Shown: in pieces, positions 7,894-16,653 of the stretch
Layout of the letters: every line of letters starts with the position of its first letter
Numbering within the stretch: position 1 is the first letter of the stretch
NCBI GenBank assembly: GCA_964536025.1
Contig: CAZHXA010000006.1
Span: 8,879-72,878 of the forward strand
From: RGIG4576 sp964536025
GTDB taxonomy: Bacteria > Bacteroidota > Bacteroidia > Bacteroidales > Muribaculaceae
DNA length: 64,000 nt
Direction of reading: 5' to 3'
Notes under the pieces: generated by a model
Databases searched by the model: none
The model's input: the letters and a program-made list of their open reading frames with translations, nothing else
What the model was told of the DNA's origin: nothing
Translations under genes and position numbers: made by a program

Positions 7894-9783
7894 TTAAAAC
7901 ATTTTTTTCAATTGGTCAAGATTCATAATTGCTATTATTTTCTTTCCATCAGGAGTATAATTAGGTTCAGGCAAAGCTAATAAATCTTCCAATAATTTTT
8001 CCGATTCTGCATTTGATAGTTGTTTACCATAAGGTATTGCCCCACTTTTTGCAACAGTAAATGCTATTTTTTCATATAATTTTGAAGACAAATTATTACC
8101 ACCATCATTTACTTCATCCAACACTTGAAACACAGCATCTTTTATATTTTCCTGTTCCAATCCTGTAGGCACTCCGTTTACCGACCAATCGTTTCCACTT
8201 AATTGAGACAAATTAAAGCCTACAGCATTCATACTATCTGAAATTTCTTCCATCAAAGCACTTTGAGATGGTGTTAAATTCAATACTATGGGAAACATAA
8301 CACTTTGCGAAACAATTTCAATACACCCAAATTGTTTCAAATACTTATCATATAATATTTTTACATGAGCACGATGTTGATCAACAATCATCATTCCCGA
8401 ACTTATAGCAGACAAAATGTAACGCCCTTTAATCTGTATTGTATTTACACTACTATATGTTTTTACTTTTGTTTGTTCATCCTCAGCATCAAATATCGAA
8501 GATGAAATATAACTTTCTGCCTTACTATCTACATCTATTAAAAAATCATCATCAGTTTGATTAAATTCACTATTTTCAATTTTACTCTTAGTAAAATTAT
8601 CATAGAGAATATCCCAATTTTTAATTGCCGGAGAATCAGATGGCTTATACGCTGATTTTGATGATGCATTCCCTGTTGAAAAAGGATTATATGTTGGGTC
8701 AAACTCTATTTTAGGCTTTTCTACATCAGTACTATTTGAAAAAACAGGAATTTCGGGTGCATCTTCAGTATCAAAGTCAATAGAAGGTACAACGCTAAAT
8801 TTACCTAACGCCTCTTTTACTGCAGCCGAAATAATCTGCCAAATAGGTGCCTCATTTTCAAATTTAATTTCTGTTTTTGTAGGATGTATATTTACGTCTA
8901 TTGTTTCAGGTTCCACAATAAAATTCAAGAAATAATTCGGCTGAGATTCTGCCGGAATCAATTCTTCGTAGCTCGACATAATCGCCTTATGAAAATAAGG
9001 ATGACGCATATACCTGCCATTCACAAAAAAGAATTGCAAATAATTACGCTTACGTGCATTCTCGGGCTTTGAAATAAAGCCCTCTATTTTTATTAAAGAA
9101 GTGTCAAGATTCAGCGGAATTAATTGCATATCTAAAGAACGACCAAATAAATCAATAATTCTCTGTTTTAAAGAGCCTCCCAATAATTGATACAAAACCG
9201 TATCATTATGATTAAGAGAAAAATCAATACGATGATTTACTAACGCAAGTTTTTCAAACTCTTTTAAAATATTACTTAATTCAACTTGATTACTCTTTAG
9301 AAATTTACGACGTGCAGGCACATTAAAAAATAAATTTTTAATAGAAAAGCAACTTCCCACTTGACACATATCCGGCTCTTGACTCTCACATTTTGAAGCC
9401 GAAATAATAATTTTTGAACCAATTTGGTCTTCTTTTCTTGCCGTACGCAATTCTACTTGTGCTATTGCAGCAATAGATGCCAACGCTTCACCACGGAACC
9501 CCATTGTGTGCAGAGCAAATAAATCATCAGCCTTTCTAATTTTTGAAGTAGAGTGTCGTTCAAAAGCCAATCGTGCATCGGTAGCACTCATTCCTTTCCC
9601 ATTATCAACCACTTGTATAAGTGTTCTACCAGCATCTTTCAAAATAATGCTCACTTCAGTTGCTTCGGCATCAATAGCATTTTCTACAAGTTCTTTTATT
9701 ACAGAAGCCGGTCTTTGTATAACCTCTCCGGCAGCTATTTGATTTGCAACAGAATCGGGCAATAATTTTATTACATCACTCAT
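7894..9783 (-). CDS. mutL: DNA mismatch repair protein MutL
   Basis: 629 residues with an ATG start. The N-terminal GHKL ATPase has all motifs: ELVENAIDA, DNGKGM and TMGFRGEALASI, followed by the transducer domain (VDVNIHPTKTEIKFE near 300). A long low-complexity linker (about 340-430) leads to a C-terminal dimerisation domain. The region aligned with the endonuclease motif reads DQHRAHVKILYD, lacking the acidic residues of DQHAxxExxxxE, and the usual CPHGRP zinc motif is replaced by TPDGKK. Nuclease activity of this protein is therefore doubtful. It lies 3 nt after the OstA-like gene and is the last gene of that operon. Confidence 0.97.
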   Translation of the reverse strand: MSDVIKLLPDSVANQIAAGEVIQRPASVIKELVENAIDAEATEVSIILKDAGRTLIQVVDNGKGMSATDARLAFERHSTSKIRKADDLFALHTMGFRGEALASIAAIAQVELRTARKEDQIGSKIIISASKCESQEPDMCQVGSCFSIKNLFFNVPARRKFLKSNQVELSNILKEFEKLALVNHRIDFSLNHNDTVLYQLLGGSLKQRIIDLFGRSLDMQLIPLNLDTSLIKIEGFISKPENARKRNYLQFFFVNGRYMRHPYFHKAIMSSYEELIPAESQPNYFLNFIVEPETIDVNIHPTKTEIKFENEAPIWQIISAAVKEALGKFSVVPSIDFDTEDAPEIPVFSNSTDVEKPKIEFDPTYNPFSTGNASSKSAYKPSDSPAIKNWDILYDNFTKSKIENSEFNQTDDDFLIDVDSKAESYISSSIFDAEDEQTKVKTYSSVNTIQIKGRYILSAISSGMMIVDQHRAHVKILYDKYLKQFGCIEIVSQSVMFPIVLNLTPSQSALMEEISDSMNAVGFNLSQLSGNDWSVNGVPTGLEQENIKDAVFQVLDEVNDGGNNLSSKLYEKIAFTVAKSGAIPYGKQLSNAESEKLLEDLLALPEPNYTPDGKKIIAIMNLDQLKKMF

Positions 9784-9786
9784 AAT

Positions 9787-11517
9787 CTACTCCCTTCTCC
9801 ATTCTCTTTTTATAGATTCATCTTGTTGATTCAATAATTCAAGCATTTCTTTTGGTATGACATAAATGTCTTCAGGGCTCTTAGGTCTAACAGCATCATA
9901 CCATTGAAAACCAGGTAAATATAATTGTTTTTTCTTTGCCAAGTATAACGGTACAGCCCTACCTGTTGGCTGTGGCCACATATTTATTTTTTCTACTTCT
10001 TGCTTAGGCTTAAGCCACATGGTTAAAAAGCTACCTTCAACTGTTACATATTTATTATAAGTTGAATCATTTTCCATAGGCAACATCAATACCATTGCAT
10101 TTCCATCAACATCAAGTTTTCTCATTTCTCCGTCAATGAAATATGCTTTCATTTTTTTACCGGCTAACTGATTATAATAAATTTCACCTAAATGCTCAGC
10201 TACAAAAGCTGAATTTGGTAGCTCGGCGTAATCCACAGTACTATCATTGAAATGAACATCAATTCTATTTCCAAAAATTTGTCTTGCTTCCGACCATATA
10301 ATAGGATGCTTAAACATTCTCAAAACAGAATCACGCTCTTCCATTACCATAGAATCACACACTCCTTGCAAATCAACTCTATAAAAACGCACTTTTGGTG
10401 AAGCGATCATAATTCTCATTGAATCACTATCAAGATAAGTCTTTATAGTATCACTATGCAAATATAAAGTATCTGAATTAGAAAATTCTCTGGCTCTCGC
10501 TCGTTTTGTTGCAAAAGAATAATTTTCTTTCTCATTGTGGTAGCCATAATCGCCATCCAAAATTGTGCTATGCACAGAATCGGTCAACTCCATTCTACCA
10601 AAAGCTTCACCATAACCTAAATTTCTATCATAGAACACAGTATCGCCGGTAAGTTTTTCATTATTTTTTCCCACAATCAACGAACGATTGTATAATGAGG
10701 CTTTTTCTTCGGCTGTATTATACCATCCTTTACTTGTATATATAATATTACTATCAGAAACAATGGTTGTGTATCCTACGATATCGGCAATTTTTGAATT
10801 GGTATTATAATGTAAAGTATCAGTATGCATAACATACTTTTCATTAACCAAATCCACATCATATAAGAATTCTGCGTTTTTTGTGCCAGGTTCATACTGA
10901 CCATATACTGAAGATAATTCATTTTGCTCATCAACAATTTTACCACCTTCAAAATAATAGCCAAGATTGTCGACCATATCATAATCAAGACTATCGGTAA
11001 ATAATGTAACATTACGATTTTCGAGTTTTACATTATTTCTCAATTTTGCAAATTCCTCAATTCCATTATAATATAATTCATCAGCATATACAAACAAAGT
11101 ATCACCTTGTTCCATTTTCACATTACCGAAAGCATCAAACGAATCAGTATTTCCATAAAAATAGGCACTGTCACAATACATCAGCATACCTTCTTTCCTA
11201 AATTTTACATTACCACGCAAGACTTGAAAATCAGGCGTAAGATTCTCATCAGCAACTAATTCATCGGCATATTCCAAAAATACTTTATTTTTTTGATTTC
11301 TGTCGGCTTTGGGAACTTGCGGTTTAATTTCATTCTTTACTTTTACTCGCAATTGCTTTTTATTATCCGGAACTTTTGCCCAAGCACTCTCAACAAACAC
11401 ACCTTTTATAAATAAAATAGCCAAAAGGCACAAGATTCCACTAAAAACCTTATGCCCTTCTATTTTATTTATGTTTTTATACTTTTTTATCACTTGTTTT
11501 ATCAGTTTTTCAACCAT
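9787..11517 (-). CDS. OstA/LptA-like lipopolysaccharide-transport protein
   Basis: 576 residues. The N-terminus has a basic stretch, then a hydrophobic segment (VFSGILCLLAILFIKGVF) that anchors or exports the protein. From about residue 60 on it is built of repeated beta-strand units typical of OstA/LptA jelly-roll domains, for example LRGNVKFRKEGMLMYCDSAY and FAKLRNNVKLENRNVTLFTD. LptA-type proteins carry LPS across the periplasm. The gene overlaps surA by 16 nt and precedes mutL by 3 nt, an arrangement conserved in Bacteroidota. The exact role (LptA or an LptD-associated part) is inferred from the fold and the envelope context. Confidence 0.8.
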   Translation of the reverse strand: MVEKLIKQVIKKYKNINKIEGHKVFSGILCLLAILFIKGVFVESAWAKVPDNKKQLRVKVKNEIKPQVPKADRNQKNKVFLEYADELVADENLTPDFQVLRGNVKFRKEGMLMYCDSAYFYGNTDSFDAFGNVKMEQGDTLFVYADELYYNGIEEFAKLRNNVKLENRNVTLFTDSLDYDMVDNLGYYFEGGKIVDEQNELSSVYGQYEPGTKNAEFLYDVDLVNEKYVMHTDTLHYNTNSKIADIVGYTTIVSDSNIIYTSKGWYNTAEEKASLYNRSLIVGKNNEKLTGDTVFYDRNLGYGEAFGRMELTDSVHSTILDGDYGYHNEKENYSFATKRARAREFSNSDTLYLHSDTIKTYLDSDSMRIMIASPKVRFYRVDLQGVCDSMVMEERDSVLRMFKHPIIWSEARQIFGNRIDVHFNDSTVDYAELPNSAFVAEHLGEIYYNQLAGKKMKAYFIDGEMRKLDVDGNAMVLMLPMENDSTYNKYVTVEGSFLTMWLKPKQEVEKINMWPQPTGRAVPLYLAKKKQLYLPGFQWYDAVRPKSPEDIYVIPKEMLELLNQQDESIKREWRRE

Positions 11518-12857
11518 CCATCATATTTGAATTCACAATTTTTCCAGCCTTCCTCAATTCTTACGAATGTTTCTTTCTGTTTTTTTGCAATCCACTCAGC
11601 GATGATATCATTTTTAGTTTTTGTTTCATAAAGAGTTTTTATAGTTTGATAATCATCTTTAAGATTAGCCTTATGACCTTCTATACGATTTGTTAATTTT
11701 ACTATAACAACCACTTCACGTTGAGTTTTCGGGTCAATCATGATAAATGGTTCCGATATTTGGCTCACTTTTAATGTATCAACTACTTTAGCTATTTCTT
11801 GAGGCAAATCTCCCATTTCAAATTTTGTTGAAGATATTCCGTTTTTTGAGTTCACCATTATACCCTTATTATTTCGAGAATCCTTGTCTTGAGAAACATA
11901 TTGAGTAGCATCTTCAAAAGTGAATTTTTCGGCTTCAATATCACTTTTTAATGAATCCAATCGAGTTATCGCTTCAGTTAAATCTTTCTCTGAGACCTTA
12001 GGTTTCAAGATGATGTGACGAGTATTTACTCTATCTCCTCGTTTTTCTATCAACTGAATAATATGAAAACCATATTCGGTTTCAACTATTTTTGATACTT
12101 TTTTAGTATCATTCAAGTTAAACGCCACACTTGCATATTCAGGCACAAGTTCACCTTTACCCATAAAACCAAGTTCTCCACCATGCACTGCTGAAGCATC
12201 TTCGGAATACAAAATTGCCAATGTTGAGAAATCACTTTCTCCTGTATTCACTTGATTAGCATAATTACGCAAACGAGATTTTACTTCATCTATTTCTTGT
12301 TGTGGTATAACAGGATTCAATTTTATCATTTGAACCTCAACTTGCATAGGAACAAAAGGAATACTATCTTCCGACAATGAAGAATAATACTTTCTCACAT
12401 CGGCAGGAGTAGGTTTAACATTTTTAGTCAATTCTTCCTTTACTTGTTGTATTGTGTAGTTATTACGAGTTACTTCTATTAATTGCTCTCTTAAATCGGG
12501 AATTGGTTTACGGAAATACTCCTCAACTTTTTCTTTTGACCCCAAATTGGCAATAAAGAAGTTAATTCTATATTCAACTTGCTGCATCACCGTTGCATCA
12601 CTCACTTCAATTGTATCAATTTTAGCTTGATGTAAGAATAATTTATCAACGGCTAAACGTTCAGGTATTACACAATAAGGATTTCCTTCAATAGGAGTCC
12701 TTTCATATTGCATTTGCATGTATTGTTCTTCAATTTCCGATTTAAATATCGGTTCATCTCCAACGACCCATGCAACTTCTTCTACTACATTATTCTGTGC
12801 ATTCAAAATAGATAAGCCGCCAAATAACAAACTTGCCAATAAGAACTTTATTTTCAC
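11502..12857 (-). CDS. surA: Periplasmic peptidyl-prolyl isomerase / chaperone SurA
   Basis: 451 residues with a signal peptide (KIKFLLASLLFGGLSILNAQ) and a GTG start at 12857. The SurA N-terminal domain (VEEVAWVVGDEPIFKSEIEE) is followed by a parvulin domain around 175-275 (GGELGFMGKGELVPEYASVA, then ETEYGFHIIQLIEKRG) and a second, less regular C-terminal PPIase-like domain. SurA chaperones outer-membrane proteins through the periplasm. The gene opens a unit with the OstA-like protein and mutL, overlapping the former by 16 nt. A TAnnTTTG box lies about 100 nt upstream and a perfect 26-bp palindrome lies between that box and the start codon. Confidence 0.9.
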   Translation of the reverse strand: MKIKFLLASLLFGGLSILNAQNNVVEEVAWVVGDEPIFKSEIEEQYMQMQYERTPIEGNPYCVIPERLAVDKLFLHQAKIDTIEVSDATVMQQVEYRINFFIANLGSKEKVEEYFRKPIPDLREQLIEVTRNNYTIQQVKEELTKNVKPTPADVRKYYSSLSEDSIPFVPMQVEVQMIKLNPVIPQQEIDEVKSRLRNYANQVNTGESDFSTLAILYSEDASAVHGGELGFMGKGELVPEYASVAFNLNDTKKVSKIVETEYGFHIIQLIEKRGDRVNTRHIILKPKVSEKDLTEAITRLDSLKSDIEAEKFTFEDATQYVSQDKDSRNNKGIMVNSKNGISSTKFEMGDLPQEIAKVVDTLKVSQISEPFIMIDPKTQREVVVIVKLTNRIEGHKANLKDDYQTIKTLYETKTKNDIIAEWIAKKQKETFVRIEEGWKNCEFKYDGWLKN

Positions 12858-12894
12858 TTTACGTAAGTTTTGATGTTTCTAATTTATTACACGA

Positions 12895-12920
12895 ATTGAT
12901 TGCCATTAATGGCAATCAAT
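12895..12920. repeat. Perfect 26-bp palindrome in the surA leader
   Basis: Two 13-nt arms with no spacer: ATTGATTGCCATT followed by AATGGCAATCAAT. It lies 38 nt before the surA start and downstream of the proposed -7 box, so it would be in the 5' leader. No T-tract follows on either strand, so a simple terminator is less likely than an operator or an RNA hairpin. Confidence 0.75.
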
Positions 12921-12953
12921 GTCGCATACACTATTAATAACTTTTTCTAAGCA

Positions 12954-12961
12954 CAAAATTA
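12954..12961 (-). promoter_or_regulatory. -7 promoter element of the surA-ostA-mutL operon
   Basis: The plus strand reads CAAAATTA, giving TAATTTTG on the minus strand (TAnnTTTG). The transcript would start about 90 nt upstream of surA and include the palindrome at 12895-12920. The -33 match is poor. Confidence 0.45.
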
Positions 12962-13053
12962 ATAGTATTTCTCGTATTTTCGGTAAAAAAAATCTTAAAT
13001 CATATTTCCACACTCTTTTTTACGTTAAAAAAAGTCTTTTCGGTAGAATTGAT

Positions 13054-14958
13054 TTATTCTTTAACTAATTTCAATACTTTCTTATCTATCTTTACTTTAT
13101 ATTTAGATTTCAAATCCTTTATCCAATTTTTTTCTAACTGATTTTGATAATCGGTTGTAACCTGACCTCTAACGTCGGCAACTTCTTCAGGTTGTTCAAT
13201 AACTTTACCTTCAAGCACAAAATAAGTTGTGTACTTCTTATCTTGTTCTGCTTTAGCACCTCCAAATATCAATTCATCGACAAACTTATTTTCACCTTTT
13301 GCAGTTAAATGTCTTTCGATTCGAATATCACGACGGAATTTTTTGTGTAACGCAGTAGCAACGGTATCACCTCCAAGAGTTTTCAAGTAATCTTTTACGG
13401 CATTTTCTACAGAGTCATTTACAGAATAAACTATTAACCCTTTAAATTTAGGTGATTTCCAATTTGTATATTTGGATTTATTTTTTTCAAAATATTTTTC
13501 CAAACCTTCTTTATCGTTACTTGCTTTTTCCCAAACGTTCTTATTGCTGATATCAAATAAAAGTATACCTTCACGGTATTCATTCAACAAATTGGCATAT
13601 TCAGGATATTTATTTACCAAATCTTCTTTTTCATAATTCAAGAGTGTTTCTCTCACTGCTTTTTCTTTTTCAGAATTTATATAATTCAAAGCACGAGAAA
13701 CTTCCATTTTTCTTTTATTGCTCCAATTCTTAGACAAGTCGGAAATCGTATATATTCCTCCTTTATAAGTAAACAAGACAACACCCGAATTGTGAGCTTT
13801 AGCAACAAAAGTGCTATCATATCCTGTAGTTCCCAACAAAGCTTTTAACTCTGATTCGAACTGAGGATTTTCACTATAATTATATTCAATTTTTAAATCA
13901 TTTAAACGCTTGTTTCTTATGATTTCGCCTCTCTCATCTCTATTTACTGTAGAATAAAGTTGCTCCTTTAATTCTTCATAACTTTCCAATGGTTTATGTT
14001 CCAACACTGTTAAAATATGAATACCATGTTCCATTTTAGCAGGCTTTGAGAAAGAACCTACCGGAGTGTTAAACATAAGAGTTTCCAACGGTTTTATAAG
14101 TTGGTCTATACCATACCATCCTAATTCTCCTCCTTTTTTGGCAGATCCGCTATCTTCAGATTCAACTTCAGCTACTTTTGCAAAATCAGCACCATTTTTT
14201 AAAACAGTATAGACTGAATCCATTGCTTTTGAGATTTGTTCTTTTTCTACCTCTGTTGCATTTTGCGGATACAATTTCACAATGTGAGCCACTCTATATT
14301 TTCCTACTGTTGGATACTCTTTGTTTACTTTAATAATGTGATAGCCAAATGGCGTTTCAACAACGTCGGAGAACTGCCCTATAGGAGTATTATAAGCCGC
14401 ATTTTCAAAAGAATAAGGATAACGGCCAACCCACAAGCTACCTATTTCACCACCTTTTTCGGCAGAATACATATCACATGAATATTTTTGAGCTAAAGCA
14501 GTAAAATCTTCACCATTCAATAAGCATTTTCTTATGCTATCCATCTTAGACTTTGATTGTGGCTCCAAAGGAAGCATAATATGACTTACATCAAGATTTT
14601 TTTTCATTCTTTCATAAGCCTCTTTTGCATAAGGTTCGGTGTGCTTATTATTATCTAAATATGGTCGCATAAGTTCATTCTTATGCCCGCTTAATTCATT
14701 TATAAAAGTGCGAGTTGTATCCAGACCGGCTTCTTCAGCTGCAGCAACCTTCATTTTGTAAACAACAAAACGTTCAACATAATCATTCAATGATTCTTTT
14801 TCAATTTGTTGTTTATTATTCTTATGATACATATACTCAAATTCTGACAACTTCACATTTTTCCCATTTACAGTCATCAAAATTTTATCTTCAGTGGCAT
14901 TTGCACATAAAGTTGTAGCAACCAATGCTCCTATAAGGAATTTATTTTTCATCATCAT
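13054..14958 (-). CDS. Periplasmic parvulin-type foldase with two PpiC domains
   Basis: 634 residues. A signal peptide is seen (KNKFLIGALVATTLCANA). Two tandem parvulin domains follow: the first around 115-215 (DVSHIMLPLE, then CDMYSAEKGGEIGSLWVGRY and VVETPFGYHIIKV), the second around 220-320 (YRVAHIVKLYP, then KGGELGWYG and MEHGIHILTVLEHKP). The C-terminal 300 residues are a helical, lysine-rich SurA-like region. It should help fold outer-membrane proteins in the periplasm. ATG at 14958 begins a run of three Met codons. It sits between guaB and surA, as in other Bacteroidales, but is separated from surA by 196 nt and so probably has its own transcript. Confidence 0.88.
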   Translation of the reverse strand: MMMKNKFLIGALVATTLCANATEDKILMTVNGKNVKLSEFEYMYHKNNKQQIEKESLNDYVERFVVYKMKVAAAEEAGLDTTRTFINELSGHKNELMRPYLDNNKHTEPYAKEAYERMKKNLDVSHIMLPLEPQSKSKMDSIRKCLLNGEDFTALAQKYSCDMYSAEKGGEIGSLWVGRYPYSFENAAYNTPIGQFSDVVETPFGYHIIKVNKEYPTVGKYRVAHIVKLYPQNATEVEKEQISKAMDSVYTVLKNGADFAKVAEVESEDSGSAKKGGELGWYGIDQLIKPLETLMFNTPVGSFSKPAKMEHGIHILTVLEHKPLESYEELKEQLYSTVNRDERGEIIRNKRLNDLKIEYNYSENPQFESELKALLGTTGYDSTFVAKAHNSGVVLFTYKGGIYTISDLSKNWSNKRKMEVSRALNYINSEKEKAVRETLLNYEKEDLVNKYPEYANLLNEYREGILLFDISNKNVWEKASNDKEGLEKYFEKNKSKYTNWKSPKFKGLIVYSVNDSVENAVKDYLKTLGGDTVATALHKKFRRDIRIERHLTAKGENKFVDELIFGGAKAEQDKKYTTYFVLEGKVIEQPEEVADVRGQVTTDYQNQLEKNWIKDLKSKYKVKIDKKVLKLVKE

Positions 14959-14980
14959 AAAATGTTTTTCTTATATAAGT

Positions 14981-15023
14981 ATATAACGGCAGATATAAAA
15001 TATTATTATATCTGCCGTTATAT
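14981..15023 (-). terminator. Strong hairpin between guaB and the foldase gene
   Basis: Two perfect 17-nt arms (ATAACGGCAGATATA core at 14983-14997 and its complement at 15007-15021) around a 9-nt loop. It begins 15 nt after the guaB stop. The T-rich side is on the plus strand, so it may act mainly as a 3'-end stabiliser for guaB rather than a classical terminator. Confidence 0.6.
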
Positions 15024-15037
15024 TTTATTTTTTATTT

Positions 15038-16510
15038 TTAGCCTCTACTATAATTAGGAGCTTCGCTTGTAATTGAAACATCATGTGGGTGACTTTCTGC
15101 AACACCGGCATTAGTAATTCTTGTAAATTTAGCTTTATGCAAAGCTTCTATATCTTTTGCTCCGCAATAGCCCATTCCGGCACGAAGACCGCCAAGCATT
15201 TGGTATGCAACTTCATACAAAGTTCCCTTATACGGAACTCTTGCTGCAATTCCTTCAGGAACCAATTTTTTAGCATCACTCACATTACCTTGGAAATATC
15301 TGTCTTTTGAGCCTTTTTCCATAGCTTCAAGAGAACCCATACCACGATAAGATTTATATTTTCTACCATTAAAAATAATGGTTTCGCCGGGAGATTCTTC
15401 AACTCCTGCAAACATTCCTCCAAGCATAACACAACTACCACCGGCTGCCAATGCTTTAACAATATCACCGGAATAACGAATACCACCGTCGGCAATCAAT
15501 GGTACACCCGTTCCTTCCAACGCTTTAGCAACATCATAAACTGCCGACAATTGAGGAACTCCGATACCGGCAATTACACGTGTAGTACAAATAGAACCAG
15601 GACCGATACCTACTTTCACACCATCAGCACCATTTTCAACCAAATATTTTGCAGCATCACCGGTTGCAATATTACCTACAACAACATCAATTTCAGGAAA
15701 TGCAGATTTTATGTCACGCAAAACACCTACAACACCTTTACTATGACCATGTGCAGTATCAATTACAATTGCATCAACCCCTGCTTTAACAAGAGCTTCG
15801 GCACGCAACATGCTATCAGCGGTTACACCGATTCCTGCTGCTACACGCAATCTACCAAACGAATCTTTACATGCATTTGGCTTATCTTTTGCTTTAGTTA
15901 TGTCTTTATAAGTAACAAGCCCTATCAACTTGCCGTCTTTATCAACAACAGGCAATTTTTCAATCTTATGTCTTTGAAGAATTTCAGCAGCTTCTTCCAA
16001 ATTGGCCGATTGAGTAGTTGTAACCAAATTATCTTTAGTCATTACTTCATCAATCATTCTATCAAGATTTCTTTCAAATCGTAAATCTCGATTGGTAACA
16101 ATACCCACCAAATTCATTTCTTTATCAACAACAGGAATACCTCCGATTTTATATTCCTTCATCATATTCAATGCATCACTGACTTTTGAACCGGTTTTTA
16201 TTGTTACCGGGTCATAAATCATTCCATTTTCAGCACGTTTTACCATATGAACTTGACGAGCTTGCTCTTCAATACTCATATTTTTATGGATTACACCTAT
16301 ACCCCCCTCACGAGCAATTGCAATTGCTAACTGCGATTCGGTAACAGTATCCATGGCAGCTGAGACCAATGGTACATTCAAATTTATGTTTCTTGAAAAC
16401 TTTGTTGATAAATCAACACTATTAGGCAACACCTCTGAATAGGCTGGAATAAGGAGAACATCATCGAATGTGAGTCCGTCCATTTTTACTCTATCGGCAA
16501 TAAATGACAT
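15038..16510 (-). CDS. guaB: Inosine-5'-monophosphate dehydrogenase
   Basis: 490 residues from the ATG at 16510; a TTG two codons upstream is less likely. It oxidises IMP to XMP with NAD+, the committed step of GMP synthesis. The TIM barrel is interrupted by two CBS domains (about 95-205). The catalytic loop reads GPGSICTTRVIAGIGVPQ with Cys near residue 305, and GLRAGMGYCGA near the C-terminus holds monovalent-cation and flap residues. A TAAATTTG promoter box lies about 30 nt upstream and a long hairpin follows the stop codon, so it is probably a single-gene transcript. Confidence 0.97.
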   Translation of the reverse strand: MSFIADRVKMDGLTFDDVLLIPAYSEVLPNSVDLSTKFSRNINLNVPLVSAAMDTVTESQLAIAIAREGGIGVIHKNMSIEEQARQVHMVKRAENGMIYDPVTIKTGSKVSDALNMMKEYKIGGIPVVDKEMNLVGIVTNRDLRFERNLDRMIDEVMTKDNLVTTTQSANLEEAAEILQRHKIEKLPVVDKDGKLIGLVTYKDITKAKDKPNACKDSFGRLRVAAGIGVTADSMLRAEALVKAGVDAIVIDTAHGHSKGVVGVLRDIKSAFPEIDVVVGNIATGDAAKYLVENGADGVKVGIGPGSICTTRVIAGIGVPQLSAVYDVAKALEGTGVPLIADGGIRYSGDIVKALAAGGSCVMLGGMFAGVEESPGETIIFNGRKYKSYRGMGSLEAMEKGSKDRYFQGNVSDAKKLVPEGIAARVPYKGTLYEVAYQMLGGLRAGMGYCGAKDIEALHKAKFTRITNAGVAESHPHDVSITSEAPNYSRG

Positions 16511-16538
16511 AAACAATTAGTTTAAATTTTATTGCATG

Positions 16539-16546
16539 CAAATTTA
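16539..16546 (-). promoter_or_regulatory. -7 promoter element of guaB
   Basis: CAAATTTA on the plus strand gives TAAATTTG on the minus strand, 28 nt before the guaB ATG. It matches TAnnTTTG. Confidence 0.5.
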
Positions 16547-16609
16547 ATAACTTTCCTCAAATTACACAACTAAAATTTGCCGCAATTATATTTTTTAAAA
16601 TATTTCAAT

Positions 16610-16649
16610 AATGTAATGGGACTCATTTTATCATGTATCCCATTACATT
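16610..16649 (-). terminator. Terminator hairpin after recQ
   Basis: A 12-bp perfect stem (AATGTAATGGGA at 16610-16621 with TCCCATTACATT at 16638-16649) begins 4 nt past the recQ stop. An AT-rich tract follows on the minus strand. Confidence 0.7.
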
Positions 16650-16653
16650 TATT

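Noticed and set aside
9506..9742. Plus-strand frames antisense to mutL
   Set aside because: They mirror the conserved GHKL motifs and have no independent support.
15551..16084. 177-codon plus-strand open frame inside guaB
   Set aside because: It lies fully within the well-supported guaB gene on the other strand, and its Cys/Asn/Thr/Phe-rich translation has no protein-like pattern.
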